Positions 9,272-18,403 of a stretch of DNA of 64,000 bases are shown here, one piece after another. Every line of letters starts with the position of its first letter. The first letter of the stretch is position 1. Both the position numbers and the translations under genes were made by a program. The notes under the pieces are model-generated. The model saw only the letters and a program-made list of their open reading frames with translations. It did no database searches and was not told the DNA's origin. Origin of the DNA: Catellatospora paridis (GTDB taxonomy: Bacteria > Actinomycetota > Actinomycetes > Mycobacteriales > Micromonosporaceae); assembly GCF_009720365.1 (NCBI RefSeq), contig NZ_ML769317.1:136313-200312 (forward strand), given 5' to 3'.

Positions 9272-10143
9272 CGGGCTGTTGCCTTTCTGATCTCGCTCAG
9301 CCACTCGATGCCGAGCCGGCGGCCGTCGGGGAACTGGTCGTAGCGATCCCAGCGCCACATCGCGACCATCGACAGCACGAGCGTTCGGCAGTCTTGGAGC
9401 AGCTGGTGAGCTATGCCCGGGTAGTGGTCGCCGACCTCGTCGGGCGCATGGGCCAGGTCGAACTCGATCGGTCCCCGGCAGCACGTCTCGAAGTCGACGA
9501 AAAGCAGGCCGGCCTGGGTCGAGAGCAGGTTGCCCGGATGCGGTTCGCCGTGCAGAAGCTGTTCGGGCCGGCCGCTGCCGCTGACTGCTCGGCGCAGGCG
9601 TTCCAACGTGCCGGCGAGGAAGGCCCGGTCCGCATCGGCCAACTCCGGCGTCCGGTCGCGGTCGGCCGCGAGCAGCTGGGCCGCAGATACCCGGTCCGTG
9701 AAGTGCGGGGCTGGCAGGTCGATCTTGCGCAATCCGGCGTGTAGACGTTCGAGCGCGCAAGCGTAGTCCGCGGGTGGGATCGCCTGGGTAGTCACCGGTT
9801 CGTAATAGGCCCACAAGGTGACCACGTAGCCGTCCCGGACGAAGACCTCGGGCGCTTCCAGCGCGGCCACCGGGCTCCCGGCCGCGGCCAGCCGCTGAGC
9901 GACGTCGACCTCGAACCGGGCGGACTGGTCTGCCACCGGCGCCACCCGGGCCAGCACGTCGCAGGGCTGCAGGCGCAGGGTGAGCTTGTTCGAGTTGTGC
10001 AGGACGACGGCGTCGTGGGCGGTCAGGCCGAGCGACGAGGCGATCGACATGGCTGCCTTGGCTGCCCGTTGGGTCTCATGCGCCTGCATCCAGGCACCGT
10101 AGCTCAGCGTTCGTGGCCCGGCAGGCACAATTCGGGGCGTCAT
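9268..10143 (-). CDS. aminoglycoside phosphotransferase-family protein
   Basis: About 291 residues with the APH/choline-kinase fold. LLHGEPHPGNLL is the Brenner-type catalytic motif, although the usual catalytic Asp (HGDxHxxN) is Glu here. GLLFVDFETCCRGPIEFDLAH supplies the metal-binding DFE. ATG 10143 was chosen; ATG 10089 is equally possible since neither has a clear ribosome binding site. It is coupled by TTGA to the GNAT gene. APH-like AziR binds azinomycin and gives resistance, so a drug-binding or modifying role is plausible. The Glu in place of Asp may mean weak or absent kinase activity. Confidence 0.75.
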   Translation of the reverse strand: MTPRIVPAGPRTLSYGAWMQAHETQRAAKAAMSIASSLGLTAHDAVVLHNSNKLTLRLQPCDVLARVAPVADQSARFEVDVAQRLAAAGSPVAALEAPEVFVRDGYVVTLWAYYEPVTTQAIPPADYACALERLHAGLRKIDLPAPHFTDRVSAAQLLAADRDRTPELADADRAFLAGTLERLRRAVSGSGRPEQLLHGEPHPGNLLSTQAGLLFVDFETCCRGPIEFDLAHAPDEVGDHYPGIAHQLLQDCRTLVLSMVAMWRWDRYDQFPDGRRLGIEWLSEIRKATAR

Positions 10144-10233
10144 CGCCCACTTGAACAGCTCTTGATCCGGCGTACGGTGCGGCGTGTGCGAATTCGATTG
10201 ACGGGATGATCGGGCGGGTTCTACGGTCGCGCG

Positions 10234-11118
10234 ATGCGTCCCGGAGAGATCACCGTCGCTGTCGAGCAGGTACGCGCGCTGATCGACGAGCAGTTCCCCG
10301 AGTGGTCGGACCTGCCGATCGTTGCGCAGCCGTTGAACGGCACCGACAACGCGCTGTTCCGGCTGGGTGATTGCCTGACGGCGCGGCTGCCGCGGGCGCA
10401 GTGGGCGGTCGACCAGGTGGAGACCGACGCGACCTGGCTGCCGCGACTGGCACCGCATCTTCCGGTGCCGGTGCCGGTGCCGATCGCGGTCGGCCGGCCG
10501 GGCGGGGACTATCCATGGCCGTGGACGGTCGTCCCGTGGCTGGACGGGCGCAATCCGCAAGCCGGGCAGGACCTCGTCGACCTCGCCGTCGACCTCGCCG
10601 GCTTCGTGCGCGCGATGATCGCGATCGACCCGATGGACGGCCCGATCAAGGAGGGGATCCAGCGCGGCGTACCTCTGGTGCAGCGCGACGAGCTGACCCG
10701 CCGGTCGATCGCGGTGCTGGGCGAACGGATCGACGGCCGAGCGGTGACCGCGGCGTGGGACGAGGCGATGACGGCGGACGAGTGGCCTGGACCGCCGGTA
10801 TGGCTGCACGGTGATCTCCTGGAAGGCAACCTGCTGGTCGATCGAGGCCGGCTCACCGCGGTGATCGACTTCGGTGGTCTCGGCCGCGGCGATCCGGCCG
10901 TCGAGGTGCGGCCGGGCTGGAGCCTGTTCGATGCCCGCGCGCGGGCCGCGTACCGGGAGGCGCTCGGGTTCGACGAGGCGACCTGGGTACGCGGGTGGGC
11001 CTGGCCGCTGTCGGGCTCGCTCTACTGGCTGGCGGACCTGTGGGACTCGATCAGCGAAGAGGACCGCGAGGACACGATCCGCTACATCGACTACATCGTG
11101 CGTCACCGCCACGGCTGA
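10234..11118 (+). CDS. aminoglycoside phosphotransferase-family protein
   Basis: 294 residues, standard APH fold. Near the N-terminus, LNGTDNALFRLGDCLTARLP is the nucleotide-binding strand pair. VWLHGDLLEGNLLV is the catalytic loop with an intact Asp, and LTAVIDFGGLGRGDPAVE carries the metal-binding Asp. ATG 10234 is the first in frame. It is divergent from the other phosphotransferase with about 90 bp between. It resembles the antibiotic-phosphotransferase group common in actinomycetes. A link to the cluster is possible only by position. Confidence 0.82.
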   Translation: MRPGEITVAVEQVRALIDEQFPEWSDLPIVAQPLNGTDNALFRLGDCLTARLPRAQWAVDQVETDATWLPRLAPHLPVPVPVPIAVGRPGGDYPWPWTVVPWLDGRNPQAGQDLVDLAVDLAGFVRAMIAIDPMDGPIKEGIQRGVPLVQRDELTRRSIAVLGERIDGRAVTAAWDEAMTADEWPGPPVWLHGDLLEGNLLVDRGRLTAVIDFGGLGRGDPAVEVRPGWSLFDARARAAYREALGFDEATWVRGWAWPLSGSLYWLADLWDSISEEDREDTIRYIDYIVRHRHG

Positions 11119-11295
11119 CCATGCGGCGCCTGCGCGGTCACCGCCGGCGACGCCCCGGACGGCAGCGCCGACAGTCCGGCCGCGAAACCGAGCCGGCTGA
11201 CTCTGATTCGACGGTCACGAATCGCGGGCCGAGCAATGCGAAGTCCGACGCCACCCGGCCTCGGGCTGAAATGCCCGAGGCGACCCGGCGAAAGT

Positions 11296-11330
11296 GCGCA
11301 GCTTCCCTTGAACGGCAAGGGAAGCTGCGC
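11296..11330. terminator. 14-bp perfect hairpin
   Basis: Arms 11296-11309 and 11317-11330 pair perfectly over 14 bp with a seven-base loop. The right arm touches the stop codon of the leftward enoyl-CoA hydratase gene, and the structure also sits 3' of the rightward phosphotransferase, so it is a likely bidirectional terminator. Confidence 0.7.
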
Positions 11331-12109
11331 TACTTGCCGAGGTAGGTCGTGCGGTGCTCCGGCCCGTCGGAGAGGAACGCCGCGACGGCAGCGCGATGAT
11401 CCTCGGTGCGCACGAGTTCGGCCGCGGTCTGGGGGAGCACCGCGTCGGCAGCCGAGACCCCACCGTCGAGGTACGCCCGTACGATCCGCTTGGTCGCCGC
11501 GTGCGCCACGCTCGGTCCGGTGGCCAGCCGCATCGCATAGGCACACACGGCCTCGTGGAACTCGGCAGGCTCGAACAGCGCGTTGACGACACCCCACTCG
11601 GCAAGCGTCGATGCGCGATACTGCGCGCCGGTCATCACCAGCTCGCGTGCGCGCGCCGGCCCGGCACGCTCGGCCAGTCGCTGGGTGCCGCCCATCGACG
11701 GGGTGAAGGCGACCTTGCGTTCGACGAGCCCGAACCTGGCCGACGCCGCTGCGACGATCAGGTCACAGGCGAGCGCGAGCTCGAACGCGGCGGTCAGCGT
11801 CAGCGAATGCGCGGCGAACACCGTCGGGCACGGCAGCGCTTCCAGCGCCTGGGTGATGCGCAGCTGCCGTGCCCAGAACGCTTCCGCTTGGGCCGGGTCG
11901 GTGTCGGCGAACACCTGGACGTCGACACCTGCGCTGACCACGCGGCCTTCGGCTCTGATCAGCAGCGCCCGGGGCGGATCAGCCGACAGCCGCGCGACCT
12001 CGGCCTCCCACGCGTCCCACATCGCCAGGTCGAACAGATTCAGCGGTGGGCTGTCCATGGTCAGGATGGCCAGCGGGCCGTCGTGGGTCAGCCGGAGCGG
12101 CGCACTCAC
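11330..12109 (-). CDS. enoyl-CoA hydratase/isomerase-family protein
   Basis: 259 residues, crotonase length. VVSAGVDVQVFAD is the first oxyanion-hole loop, and LTLTAAFELALACDLIVAA plus ARFGLVERKVAFTPSMGGTQRL form the second. The first catalytic Glu is not obvious and the second region keeps a Glu (VERKV). It starts with GTG overlapping the stop of the ketosynthase gene (GTGA). With the ACP and two ketosynthase-type proteins upstream it probably dehydrates or isomerises a short acyl chain for the product. Confidence 0.85.
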   Translation of the reverse strand: MSAPLRLTHDGPLAILTMDSPPLNLFDLAMWDAWEAEVARLSADPPRALLIRAEGRVVSAGVDVQVFADTDPAQAEAFWARQLRITQALEALPCPTVFAAHSLTLTAAFELALACDLIVAAASARFGLVERKVAFTPSMGGTQRLAERAGPARARELVMTGAQYRASTLAEWGVVNALFEPAEFHEAVCAYAMRLATGPSVAHAATKRIVRAYLDGGVSAADAVLPQTAAELVRTEDHRAAVAAFLSDGPEHRTTYLGK

Positions 12110-13296
12110 GCCACGTTCCGGAAGATGCTGATCGCGTTGTTGCCTCCGAAGCCGAACGCGTTGTTCTGCACGTACCGCAGGTGCGGCATTGCCAGCGGAG
12201 CACCGGTGACCAGGTTCAGCTCACCGTCGACCTCTTCGGCGTCCACGGCGGTCGGCGGCACCAGCCGATGCTTCAGCGTCAGGCAGGACGCCACCGCGCC
12301 GGCTGCGCCGGCCGCGCCCATCAGGTGCCCGACCGTGCCCTTGATCGCCGTCACCGCCGCCCGGGGGTAGATCTCGGTGAAGATGCCGCCCTCGACCGTG
12401 TCGTTGGCCCGGCTGCCGGTGCCGTGCGCGAAGATCACGTCGATGTCGGCCGCGGTGATCCCGGCCTCGGCGAGCGCGCGGTGATGGCACGCCTCGACGC
12501 CGTCGCGGTCAGGCGCCGTGGGGTGGTTGGCGTCGTTGCTGATCGCCGTCGAGAGGATCTCGGCATACGGCTGCTGCCCGGGACGCAGCGCGTCCTCGGT
12601 CTGCAGCACCAGGATGCCGGCGCCCTCGGACGGCGTCACGTAACGCCGGTTGACCGAGAACGGCAGGCAGCGCGTCGCGCCGATCGCCTGCAGCGAACTG
12701 AACCCGATGATGTTCTTCTCCGAGTACGGGTCGCAGCCGCCGACCACGGCGGTGTCGGCGATACCGCTGCGCAGCATCTCGATGGCACAGGAGACGGCGA
12801 CGTTGGCCGAGGCGCAGGTGCTCTGCGTGGTGAATGCCGGCCCGCGGGCGCCGATGGTCGCCGCGACGCCTTCGGTGATCGAGAAGCTGGAGAAGCCGCC
12901 CGTCTCGGTGATGTCCCGGCGGCCGCCGACGACGTCTTCGAGCGCATCGGCCTGTCCGTCGCTGCTGCCGATGCACACCATGGCGTTGCGCACCGTTTCG
13001 TCGCCGGGTTCCAGGCCCGCGTCGCGCAGTGCTTCCAGAGCCGCGTACTCGGCGAACAACGAGGCGGCCCGCGGCCGCGCGCGCGTCTGCTCGCTCACCT
13101 GCGCGAGGGCGATGTCGCGGGCCTCCTGCGGCACCCGGCCGCCGAGCGCGCCCGCCTTCATGCCCGCGTACAGCGGGGTCAGGTCGGTGAACCGGTGTCG
13201 TGCCGCGCACAGGTCGTCCCAGAACGGGCCGGTGCCGGCACCGGCCGGGGAGATGATCCCCAGGCCGGTGACGAAGATACGTGTGGACCTACTCAC
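12106..13296 (-). CDS. beta-ketoacyl synthase (FabF/KAS II type)
   Basis: 396 residues. The catalytic triad is complete: Cys161 in TQSTCASAN, His291 in FAHGTGSRAND and His324 in GTVGHLMGAAG with the preceding lysine. The C-terminal glycine-rich NAFGFGGNNA is also typical. The start is GTG 13296, overlapping the end of the KS-like gene by eight bases, so the two proteins are probably made together and may form a heterodimer, as KS and chain-length factor do. It should extend an acyl-ACP using the ACP at 14143. Confidence 0.9.
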   Translation of the reverse strand: MSRSTRIFVTGLGIISPAGAGTGPFWDDLCAARHRFTDLTPLYAGMKAGALGGRVPQEARDIALAQVSEQTRARPRAASLFAEYAALEALRDAGLEPGDETVRNAMVCIGSSDGQADALEDVVGGRRDITETGGFSSFSITEGVAATIGARGPAFTTQSTCASANVAVSCAIEMLRSGIADTAVVGGCDPYSEKNIIGFSSLQAIGATRCLPFSVNRRYVTPSEGAGILVLQTEDALRPGQQPYAEILSTAISNDANHPTAPDRDGVEACHHRALAEAGITAADIDVIFAHGTGSRANDTVEGGIFTEIYPRAAVTAIKGTVGHLMGAAGAAGAVASCLTLKHRLVPPTAVDAEEVDGELNLVTGAPLAMPHLRYVQNNAFGFGGNNAISIFRNVA

Positions 13297-14104
13297 CGAG
13301 ACCTCCGTGGCCTACCGTGTCGAAGTTCTGCCTGGTGACGGTCAACGCACCGCGGCGTGCGAGCGGGCCGCGGCAGGTGAGCACGACCTGCTCGCCCACG
13401 TCCAACTTCTGGATCACGTCGAGGAACTCGGCGGTGACGAAGGCACCGTTGCGGTCGATCGACCGATCCGATCCGATCTGTGCGCCGAGCGCCGCGTCCG
13501 CGTCGTGGTCGGGGGTCAAGTCGAAATCCGCGCGGAACTCGCGGCCCTTGACGAATGTCGCGTGCGCCAACCCGGACCGGCACCGCAGATCGTCGGGTTC
13601 GCGCTTGGCGTCGAGCAGGGCTTCGGCAGAGTAGACGTCGCCGATGAGCACCTTGCTGGTCGACGAGCGGTCGGTGGCGAGCGCGAACAGCGCCTGCCAG
13701 ATCGCGATCACCGGGGTGAGCAGACCTGCGTTGAGCGTCAGGTTCCTGCCGGTGGCGCCGATGCCGATGTTCACGAACGCGGAGGCAGAACTCGACGTGG
13801 CGTTCGGGAAGTGCTTGGCGGACAGCATCTTGCCTTCGTACTGCGCACCAAGCTGTAGACGGGTCAGTGCTTCGGTGTTGCCGTACTCGGTGCCGATCAC
13901 CACGGTGTCGTCGGTGCGCGTCTGTGGCGCATCGTCGTGGGTGCGGGCCAGGTACAGGCACAGGCGGGTGAAGGAGTCGCGGAACTGGTCACCGGTGGTG
14001 CCGATGACCGCGGCCAGATCCGAGGGAGGTTCGGCCAGTTCTCCTGGCTCTTCCCACGGTTGCTGTCCGCATAGCGCGACCTGGCGGAGACTGAACTCGA
14101 ACAC
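13289..14104 (-). CDS. ketosynthase-like protein without active-site Cys
   Basis: 271 residues, shorter than a full KS (about 400). It shows the thiolase-fold stretches VVIGTEYGNTEAL, FPNATSSSASAFVNIGIGA and VLIGDVYSAEALLD. The nucleophile elbow reads TLNAGLLTPV where active enzymes have T-x-S/A-C, so the Cys is lost. No HGTGT motif is present. It resembles the N-terminal half of a KS and may act as a chain-length or decarboxylating partner of the complete KS downstream. The overlap of the two genes supports a complex. Confidence 0.75.
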   Translation of the reverse strand: MFEFSLRQVALCGQQPWEEPGELAEPPSDLAAVIGTTGDQFRDSFTRLCLYLARTHDDAPQTRTDDTVVIGTEYGNTEALTRLQLGAQYEGKMLSAKHFPNATSSSASAFVNIGIGATGRNLTLNAGLLTPVIAIWQALFALATDRSSTSKVLIGDVYSAEALLDAKREPDDLRCRSGLAHATFVKGREFRADFDLTPDHDADAALGAQIGSDRSIDRNGAFVTAEFLDVIQKLDVGEQVVLTCRGPLARRGALTVTRQNFDTVGHGGLGE

Positions 14105-14142
14105 GCGGCGCTCCGATGCATCAGGGATTCGGGCAGGGAACC

Positions 14143-14397
14143 TTACGAGACCGGAGTCGCGACCAGATCGCGGACGTGACGCTGCAGGTCGGCGACGGTG
14201 GCGAAACTGCCGACGGACTCCTCGTCGATGTTGATGTCGAGCTTGTTCTCCACGTGCATCACCAGATCGATCATCGACAGGGAGTCGATTCCCAGATCGG
14301 ACCTGAGGTGCTGCTCGCCGGAGATCTGGAAGGACTCCGGCAGCTCGGCGACCTCCTTGAGGATTCCGTCAATCGTCTGGTCGATAACGTCGGACAT
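14143..14397 (-). CDS. acyl carrier protein
   Basis: 84 residues, acidic, four-helix ACP pattern. LGIDSLSMIDLV contains the phosphopantetheine Ser39. ATG 14397 follows GAAGGAGAAG. It heads the leftward ACP, KS-like, KS, enoyl-CoA hydratase operon, which looks like a dedicated short-chain acyl supply for the cluster. Confidence 0.92.
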   Translation of the reverse strand: MSDVIDQTIDGILKEVAELPESFQISGEQHLRSDLGIDSLSMIDLVMHVENKLDINIDEESVGSFATVADLQRHVRDLVATPVS

Positions 14398-14754
14398 CGC
14401 TTCTCCTTCGGCTGGGAATGTGAGCTGAACTTTCGTCGAGTGTGGCACGGAAGGCTTTGCGGTGCAGTAATCGGAACGCTTACCCATGGCAGGCAATGGT
14501 CAGTGCGATGTGTCTTTCCGGGCAATCACAGTGCGGACGTGCATGACGTCGACGCGACCTTATCGTCCTTTTGGGTGCGGCAGATCTGGCTCGTTTCCTC
14601 TGGTCACCGGTAGCTGATGTGACCTGGTGCGGAGCTCAGATGCCAGCCGTGCTCGGCGGGGGAGACGGCGGTTTCGAATGCCATGCGAGGTCGCACCATT
14701 CCCCATTCCGAACGTGCTCGGTCCCGCTGCCGGCGAATAATGTGAGGAGATCAG
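14398..14754. promoter_or_regulatory. divergent promoter region
   Basis: 357 bp between the leftward ACP operon and the rightward hydrolase gene. It holds no credible gene. An AT-richer segment near 14710-14750 ends in AGGAGA before ATG 14755. It probably carries both promoters; no operator was recognised. Confidence 0.4.
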
Positions 14755-15735
14755 ATGTCGCTCGATCCGACCTACGTGATGATCAGGAATTACCGCGAGG
14801 CGACCGGATTCACGCCGCTCTACACGATGACCGTGGAAGAGGCCCGCCGCGCGGATGCCGAGACCGAGGCAGGGACCTGGAAATGGCATGAGCATCCTGA
14901 AGAGGTCTTCGACCTGAACATCACCGGCCCGGCCGGCCAGGTGCCGGTCCGGGTGTACCGCCCGCGGAGCGACCGGCCGCTACCCCTGCTGATGTACTTC
15001 AACGGAGGCGGTTTCGTCGTCGGCTCGGTGGCCACGTCGGACTCGATCTGCCGCGCGCTGGCCAGCTTCGCCCAGTGCGTGGTGGTCTCCGTGGGCTACC
15101 GGCTCGCGCCCGAGAACCCTTTCCCGGCGGCCATCGACGACTGCTATGCCGCCCTGAAGTGGGCTGCGGAGAACGCGGCCGAACTCGGTGCCGACGGTCG
15201 ACGCATCGCCGTCGCCGGAGACAGCTCCGGCGGCAACGTGGCCGCGGTCATGGCGCTGATGGCACGAGACAACGACGGGCCGCAGCTGTCCGCCCAGGTG
15301 CTCGTCTACCCGCCGCTGCACAACAACCCGGACACGGAGTCCATGCGCGAGCACAAGGACCCGATGTTCTTCAACGCCATCTCGAGCGCGTGGTTCTGGA
15401 GTCTCTACCTCGCCGACCCCGCCGACGGAGACTCCCCGTACGCCTCGCCGCTCAAGGCACTCGACCACAGCCGACTTCCCGCAGCACTGATCATGACCGG
15501 CGAACTGTGTCCCGTGCGGGACGAGGGCAAGGAGTACGCCGACGCGCTCGCGCGGGCAGGCGTGCCGGTCGAGTACCACCAGTACGCCGGCCTGCCGCAC
15601 GGGTTCCTGGCCGTATCCGCGAAGCTGCAGACCGGCCGGGACGCGCTCCGGCTGATCGCCGAGTTCCTGCAGCAGCGATTCGACTCGGAAAACGTGCTCG
15701 AACCAGCCGCCATGGCTTCGAGCGGGTCCAGGTAG
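14755..15735 (+). CDS. alpha/beta hydrolase, hormone-sensitive-lipase type
   Basis: 326 residues. The nucleophile motif is GDSSGGN; the acid is in GELCPVRDEG and the base His in GLPHGF. The oxyanion motif normally HGGG is NGGGF here (MYFNGGGFVVGS), a change at the first position. SVGYRLAPENPFPAAIDD is also characteristic. AGGAGA precedes the ATG by six bases. It would hydrolyse an ester or amide in the cytoplasm, possibly to release or trim the product of the acyl module encoded divergently next to it. Confidence 0.85.
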   Translation: MSLDPTYVMIRNYREATGFTPLYTMTVEEARRADAETEAGTWKWHEHPEEVFDLNITGPAGQVPVRVYRPRSDRPLPLLMYFNGGGFVVGSVATSDSICRALASFAQCVVVSVGYRLAPENPFPAAIDDCYAALKWAAENAAELGADGRRIAVAGDSSGGNVAAVMALMARDNDGPQLSAQVLVYPPLHNNPDTESMREHKDPMFFNAISSAWFWSLYLADPADGDSPYASPLKALDHSRLPAALIMTGELCPVRDEGKEYADALARAGVPVEYHQYAGLPHGFLAVSAKLQTGRDALRLIAEFLQQRFDSENVLEPAAMASSGSR

Positions 15736-15941
15736 TCGCTGTTCGTCGGGACCGCGCGCACCCCTGCGAACGACCATTCGCAGGGGTGCCGACATCACCA
15801 CACCGGCGGCCTACGCAGGTCGGATGCGAGGTGATGGCCATGCCCCTGACCTCAGGCAACCGCCGCAACATCCGTAGGTAACCACCATCGTCATGCGGGT
15901 CCGCGCCACAGCGACAATGCCCGCAAGAATTGCGAGAAGCG

Positions 15942-17243
15942 ATGTCGCAGTCCACCGCCCTGAAAACGCCTATCACCGATGAAACCGTCGAGCCACTGGA
16001 GACCGGACCCGACACCACCCCCAACACCCCGCCTGCCAAGAACGCGCTCGTCGCCGCACTGCAGGACCAGACCATGCGCAGCCCGCTGTTCTGGAGCATC
16101 ATCGGCCGGTCTCCGATCTACATGGTCGCCATCGCCCTGGTCGTCTCCACCACGTCGCGCGGCTCGACCTACCTCTCGGCCGGCCTGCTGCTGGCCGGCT
16201 ACACCCTCGGCGTCGCCCTCGTCGCGCCGTTCGTCGCCCGGCGCGTCGACCGGTACGGCCAGTCGTCGGTCCTCCTCATCACCGGCATCGTCTACCCGCT
16301 GGCCCTGATCGGCTTCGTCTACACCGACCACGGATCACTGACCACGCAACTGGCGTGCGTGGTCGTCGCAGGCGCCACGAACCCGCCACTCAGCGGCTGC
16401 ATCCGGTCCCTGTGGAGCACCTCCGGAAGCACCATGGAGCGGGCCGGCCTGTCCATCGAGGCGGTGCTGGGCGAGGTCTTCTCCATCGGCGGACCTCTCC
16501 TGCTCAGCGCGGTCCTGTTCTGGGGCAGCGCGGACACCGCACTCATCCTCGGCGGCCTGCTCGCCGGCGTCGGGGCCATCGGCTTCGCGACGACCCGAGC
16601 CTCACGAGCGACCCAGGCCACCCCAACCCAGCGCGAGGCCACCGGCGAACGCGACCCGCTCGGCGCACTGCGCTCCGCGGGCCTGGTCCGCCTGCTGTTC
16701 GTGCTGGCCACCTGCGGCGTCGCCGCCGGCGTGTACAACGTCGCGGTGCCCGCCTTCGTCACCGCTCACGGCTCCGCCCAGGACATCGGCCTCATCTTCG
16801 GGGTGTGGGGGATCGGCGGCATCATCGGCGGAGTCTGGTACGGCAACCACACCCTGCGCCAGCCGGCGGAGCGAGCCTTCGTCATCGGCCTGCTCGCCAT
16901 GGGCGCCTGCGCCACACTGGTCCTGCTCGCCTGGGACAACTGGTCCCTCGGGGCGGCCCTCTTCCTGCTCGGCGCGACAGGGGCACCCGCGACCGCGATC
17001 TCCTACCAGCTCGTCGCCCGCACCGCCCGCGCGGACTACGTCACCGAGGCCTTCACCTGGGCCATCACGGTGAGCCTCGCCGGCTCGGCGCTCGGCGCCC
17101 AACTCGGCGGCCTCGTCATCAACGCCTCCGACACCTGGGCGGCCCTGCTGGCCGTGGTCGTCATCATGGTCGCGGGCGCGGCAGGCGCATACGTCATGCA
17201 GCACCGGTTCGCCGACACCACCGAAGCCGCACCGATTTCATAG
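15942..17243 (+). CDS. MFS transporter
   Basis: 433 residues with about 12 hydrophobic segments and a soluble N-terminal tail of about 40 residues. The loop after the second segment, APFVARRVDRYGQ, matches the G-x-x-x-D-R-x-G-R-like signature, and ATNPPLSGCIRSLW lies in the region of the drug-exporter motif. ATG 15942 was chosen; TTG 15930 is in frame. It most likely exports the product of the cluster and so adds to self-protection. It ends in a strong hairpin terminator. Confidence 0.87.
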   Translation: MSQSTALKTPITDETVEPLETGPDTTPNTPPAKNALVAALQDQTMRSPLFWSIIGRSPIYMVAIALVVSTTSRGSTYLSAGLLLAGYTLGVALVAPFVARRVDRYGQSSVLLITGIVYPLALIGFVYTDHGSLTTQLACVVVAGATNPPLSGCIRSLWSTSGSTMERAGLSIEAVLGEVFSIGGPLLLSAVLFWGSADTALILGGLLAGVGAIGFATTRASRATQATPTQREATGERDPLGALRSAGLVRLLFVLATCGVAAGVYNVAVPAFVTAHGSAQDIGLIFGVWGIGGIIGGVWYGNHTLRQPAERAFVIGLLAMGACATLVLLAWDNWSLGAALFLLGATGAPATAISYQLVARTARADYVTEAFTWAITVSLAGSALGAQLGGLVINASDTWAALLAVVVIMVAGAAGAYVMQHRFADTTEAAPIS

Positions 17244-17246
17244 CCG

Positions 17247-17303
17247 GCGTCAACGCAGCGACCGTACCCATCATCACTACGGGTACGGCCGCTGCGTTGA
17301 CGC
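17247..17303. terminator. 23-bp hairpin, bidirectional
   Basis: Arms 17247-17269 and 17281-17303 pair over 23 bp with one mismatch around an 11-base loop. It sits between the rightward MFS gene and the leftward HEPN-like gene, which are convergent, and is unusually long for a simple terminator. Confidence 0.75.
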
Positions 17304-17316
17304 TGAAAATGCTGCC

Positions 17317-18321
17317 TCAACTCAACGGCCGTAGTTCGCTGATTTCGCAGAACAGGTCGCAGTCCCAGGCGTGGCCGGAGTCGATGTCGCAATGGGTGTT
17401 GACGTACGCAGCCCAGAGGCTGTCGAGGTTGACACCATGCGTCGGTACGTCGCCAAGGAGATGGGTGATCGCGACCACGACGCGTTCGAGGAATTCAATG
17501 GTGTCGTGCACCTCGGACGCGCTCAGCGGTTCCTTCTGAAAGTGGTGTCCGAGGTCGCTGCGATGCACGATCCGGTTGCGCCGTGCGGTTATCTCAGCGA
17601 GCCGGTGCTTGAGTGAGTCACCGGACACTGCGGTGTTCGGTGACTCCCGATTGACCCGGTTGGCGGTATCGCGCCACAGGTCCCCGTCGTACACCCAGCC
17701 GAATCCGGCGGCGATCTTGTCGGGATGCTGAAAGGTCTTACGGTGCAGCGACCGTATGACGGCGTCGTATGCGCGCTCGAAGGGATAGGTGTAGGACGAC
17801 CGGCCGACCAGTAGGCCGCCCTCGTCGGGTCCATAGCGGCCGAACAGCGCCTCCGTGCCCTGGCCAAGCGGGAAGTTCGCGATGGCGCCGGTGACCGTGA
17901 CCTTGTTGAGCTTCTTGGGTCGACTGTCGGGCGGCATCAGCACGAGGATCCGTACGCGGCGCAGGATCTCGTCGCTTACCCACCGATCCAGCGCGCTGAC
18001 GGCGAGACCCCACGCTCCGCGGTACATGTCTGTCGCGTCGAGCCGGCTCAGGTCCAGTTCGGCGACCCCGAGGCGGGCCAGATCGGCTGCTGTGGCGCGC
18101 TGCATCAACGCGTCCATGACCTGGCCGGCGTCGACCATGGCACGCACCGCGTCGATGTTGTGCTTGAACACGGTGTAAGCGTGATTGCGATCGAGGACGC
18201 CCACGTGTGCAAGGCTAACCACGGCCGTCGGTATTGGGCGCGTCAATTTTCGGCGCACGGCGAACCAATCGGGTTGGACGGCTGTTGTCGGCCGCGGCCA
18301 GTCGTTCGAGGAACAGGCCAC
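17317..18321 (-). CDS. HEPN-like protein of unknown role
   Basis: Up to 334 residues. Near the C-terminus ARRNRIVHRSDL contains R-x4-H, the HEPN ribonuclease signature. Upstream are AWGLAVSALDRWVSDEILRRV and FGWVYDGDLWRDTANRVN, as in RiboL-PSP-HEPN-type domains. The start is uncertain: GTG 18321 is the longest, GTG 18204 would give a protein beginning VGVLDRNHAY. No antitoxin or partner is adjacent. It lies between the exporter and the lysYZ operon but reads as an unrelated accessory gene, perhaps an abortive-infection or RNA-cleaving protein. Confidence 0.65.
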   Translation of the reverse strand: MACSSNDWPRPTTAVQPDWFAVRRKLTRPIPTAVVSLAHVGVLDRNHAYTVFKHNIDAVRAMVDAGQVMDALMQRATAADLARLGVAELDLSRLDATDMYRGAWGLAVSALDRWVSDEILRRVRILVLMPPDSRPKKLNKVTVTGAIANFPLGQGTEALFGRYGPDEGGLLVGRSSYTYPFERAYDAVIRSLHRKTFQHPDKIAAGFGWVYDGDLWRDTANRVNRESPNTAVSGDSLKHRLAEITARRNRIVHRSDLGHHFQKEPLSASEVHDTIEFLERVVVAITHLLGDVPTHGVNLDSLWAAYVNTHCDIDSGHAWDCDLFCEISELRPLS

Positions 18322-18403
18322 CTACCCGGCGACGATCAGCATGTGGCACGAGGCCTGGAAGTGGTTCTTAGGTGCGCTACCTCGTGGTGAGGATAAGCGC
18401 CGA

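Noticed and set aside
10095-10125. gtagctcag-like run resembling the start of a tRNA
   Set aside because: No acceptor stem, anticodon arm or T arm can be folded, and it lies inside the phosphotransferase gene.
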